Below, in pieces: positions 63,956-64,000 of a stretch of DNA of 64,000 bases (positions are counted from its first letter, which is position 1; each line of letters begins with the position of its first letter). Location of the stretch: positions 94,186 through 158,185 of the forward strand of contig NZ_GL890970.1 of the NCBI RefSeq assembly GCF_000211815.1, written 5' to 3'. The DNA comes from Moorena producens 3L. GTDB lineage: Bacteria; Cyanobacteriota; Cyanobacteriia; Cyanobacteriales; Coleofasciculaceae. The translations under genes were made by a program, and so were the position numbers. Under the pieces are notes generated by a model. It was not told where the DNA came from. It saw only the letters and a list, made by a program, of their open reading frames with translations, and did not search any database.

Positions 63956-64000
63956 TGATATAATACCACAAATAGGCAATACCTAAAAATGCGATTATCG

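Noticed and set aside
1..64000. Search by eye for a DGR reverse transcriptase, tRNA, rRNA or integrase
   Set aside because: No frame with YxDD-type RT motifs and no cloverleaf or rRNA core sequence was recognised; absence is by eye only.

Overview
The window looks like chromosomal DNA of a large-genome filamentous cyanobacterium. Supporting signs are a PxcA/CemA-type proton extrusion protein, a GH57/DUF3536 protein, several cyanobacterial DUF families (DUF29, DUF1361, DUF2301, Uma2), PEP-CTERM and SLH exported proteins, a hormogonium-polysaccharide-type glycosyltransferase, frequent GCGATCGC (HIP1) octamers, and very many heptanucleotide tandem repeats. A Moorena/Lyngbya-like Oscillatoriales is my best guess; this is inference, because no rRNA or marker gene is present.

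Layout. 1-4.1 kb: a vWA protein and two formylglycine-generating-enzyme-fold (FGE/SUMF1) proteins, probably the left-truncated end of a MoxR-vWA-FGE conflict or signalling operon. The last ~35 codons of the two FGE genes differ in a pattern expected of diversity-generating-retroelement (DGR) targets. 4.4-9.7 kb: an exostosin-like glycosyltransferase, then a plastic defence-type region with a MITE-split HTH gene, a ParE/antitoxin pair with a dead toxin, a Doc toxin with an unusual 168-aa partner, and a P-loop ATPase of which an internally deleted second copy survives. 9.8-15.6 kb: an Mrp-type Na+/H+ antiporter operon (C-D-E-F / G-A(C-terminal part)-B), interrupted by an IS carrying an IsrB gene (HNH-less IscB relative) with a candidate omega RNA. 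15.8-18 kb: a DUF29 gene and a decayed TnpB element. 18.4-25.1 kb: a P-loop ATPase and a 1620-aa nSTAND/WD40 protein with 14 WD repeats. 25.3-34.6 kb: small regulators, a tandem GNAT gene split by a stop codon behind a structured leader, an FkbM methyltransferase, a UGT-type glycosyltransferase, Uma2, an M42 peptidase and a GDSL esterase. 35.4-45 kb: an SLH lipoprotein, signal peptidase I, a PEP-CTERM protein, the GH57 protein and a Ca2+/H+ exchanger. 44.6-46.8 kb: a Ser/Thr kinase gene split by an IS630 element; restoring one TA rejoins its frame exactly. 46.9-54.5 kb: a helicase-like protein, PxcA, a YdcF-like protein, SAM hydroxide adenosyltransferase and membrane DUFs. 54.5-63.8 kb: an exopolysaccharide set (BY-kinase, GDP-fucose synthase, GDP-mannose dehydratase, sugar-phosphate transferase, HpsE-like glycosyltransferase).

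Intergenic DNA is dominated by short tandem arrays. Their sequences vary but most have a 7-bp unit, and several genes have absorbed them as protein tails. Small inverted-repeat elements are also frequent. I found no tRNA, rRNA, CRISPR array or reverse transcriptase in the window.

The observations most worth following up are the two FGE variable regions with no local DGR machinery, the IsrB element with its candidate omega RNA, the STAND gene pair, the Doc/168-aa pair beside a duplicated and deleted ATPase, and the nested-stem leader upstream of the split GNAT gene. All family names are from reading motifs; no database search was run.
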